A stretch of 39,147 nt of DNA from Novosphingobium sp. BW1. Lineage in GTDB: Bacteria > Pseudomonadota > Alphaproteobacteria > Sphingomonadales > Sphingomonadaceae. The stretch covers positions 1 to 39,147 of the forward strand of contig NZ_VIRF01000085.1 of NCBI RefSeq assembly GCF_008107685.1, given 5' to 3'. Made by a program: the position numbers and the translations under genes. Shown in pieces: positions 39,035-39,147 of this stretch (position 1 is the stretch's first letter; every line of letters begins with the position of its first letter). The notes below the pieces were generated by a model. It had not been told where the DNA came from, did not search any database, and saw only the letters and a program-made list of their open reading frames with translations.

Positions 39035-39062
39035 TTGACCGAATCGCGGGGTCCGCTTAGAG
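39035..39062 (+). promoter_or_regulatory. strong sigma-70-like promoter, possibly of an rRNA operon
   Basis: TTGACC (39035-39040) and TTAGAG (39057-39062) are 16 bases apart, with an A-run just upstream (TTTGAAAAAAGGG). The following 85 bases (CTCACCGCAGCGAAGC, then CGCCAAACACGGCG, a perfect small stem) contain no gene and resemble, from memory, the leader before 16S rRNA in sphingomonads. The window ends before any rRNA sequence, so the operon is an inference. Confidence 0.45.
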
Positions 39063-39147
39063 GGCCTCTCACCGCAGCGAAGCACGCCGCCAAACACGGC
39101 GCTTTGGGGTGGTCGCCACGATAGACGGACAGCTTGTTCCCCGGGTC

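Overview
This window is high-GC alphaproteobacterial DNA, most likely from the Sphingomonadales (Novosphingobium/Erythrobacter-like). The two very large TonB-dependent receptors with an 'IVTGSRIAR'-type N-terminus, the ClpB and MTAP sequences and the style of the right-hand promoter all fit that group. The genus is inferred, not demonstrated. No tRNA, rRNA body, CRISPR array, prophage or origin was seen.

Layout. 1-2.1 kb: 5' part of an M16 zinc peptidase gene and a decayed DUF4197 gene. 2.3-5 kb: clpB behind a possible heat-shock promoter. 5.1-12.5 kb: a TonB-dependent receptor, a small secreted protein and three Fe(II)/2-oxoglutarate oxygenase-type genes, two of them divergent paralogues and the third a TPR fusion. 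12.6-15 kb: an SDR dehydrogenase - TetR - MTA phosphorylase operon. 15.5-18.3 kb: a second TonB-dependent receptor. 19-30.7 kb: an exopolysaccharide locus with two glycosyltransferases, a Wzx-like flippase, an ExoY-like initiating phosphotransferase, a Wzy/ligase-like membrane protein and two PAPS-type sulfotransferases, interrupted by two IS5-family remnants and an endonuclease/exonuclease/phosphatase gene. 30.8-34 kb: a GNAT acetyltransferase, a GAF-GGDEF diguanylate cyclase and an OmpA-like lipid/peptidoglycan-zone protein. 34.3-38.1 kb: two RTX proteins, one of them a kexin-like subtilase. 38.1-39.1 kb: no convincing gene; it ends in what looks like a strong promoter, possibly that of an rRNA operon.

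The most notable points are: (i) a candidate sulfated exopolysaccharide pathway; (ii) a glycosyltransferase gene broken only by a run of ten G/C, a possible phase-variation switch; (iii) the cluster of three different 2OG oxygenases; (iv) an interspersed two-palindrome repeat family in at least six intergenic sites plus two single palindromes; (v) fossils (DUF4197, two IS5-family transposases) whose breaking events can be read from the sequence. How they work together: the ExoY-like enzyme would load the first sugar on undecaprenyl phosphate, the glycosyltransferases extend it, the sulfotransferases decorate it, and Wzx/Wzy flip and polymerise it. The diguanylate cyclase nearby may, by inference only, connect to matrix control.
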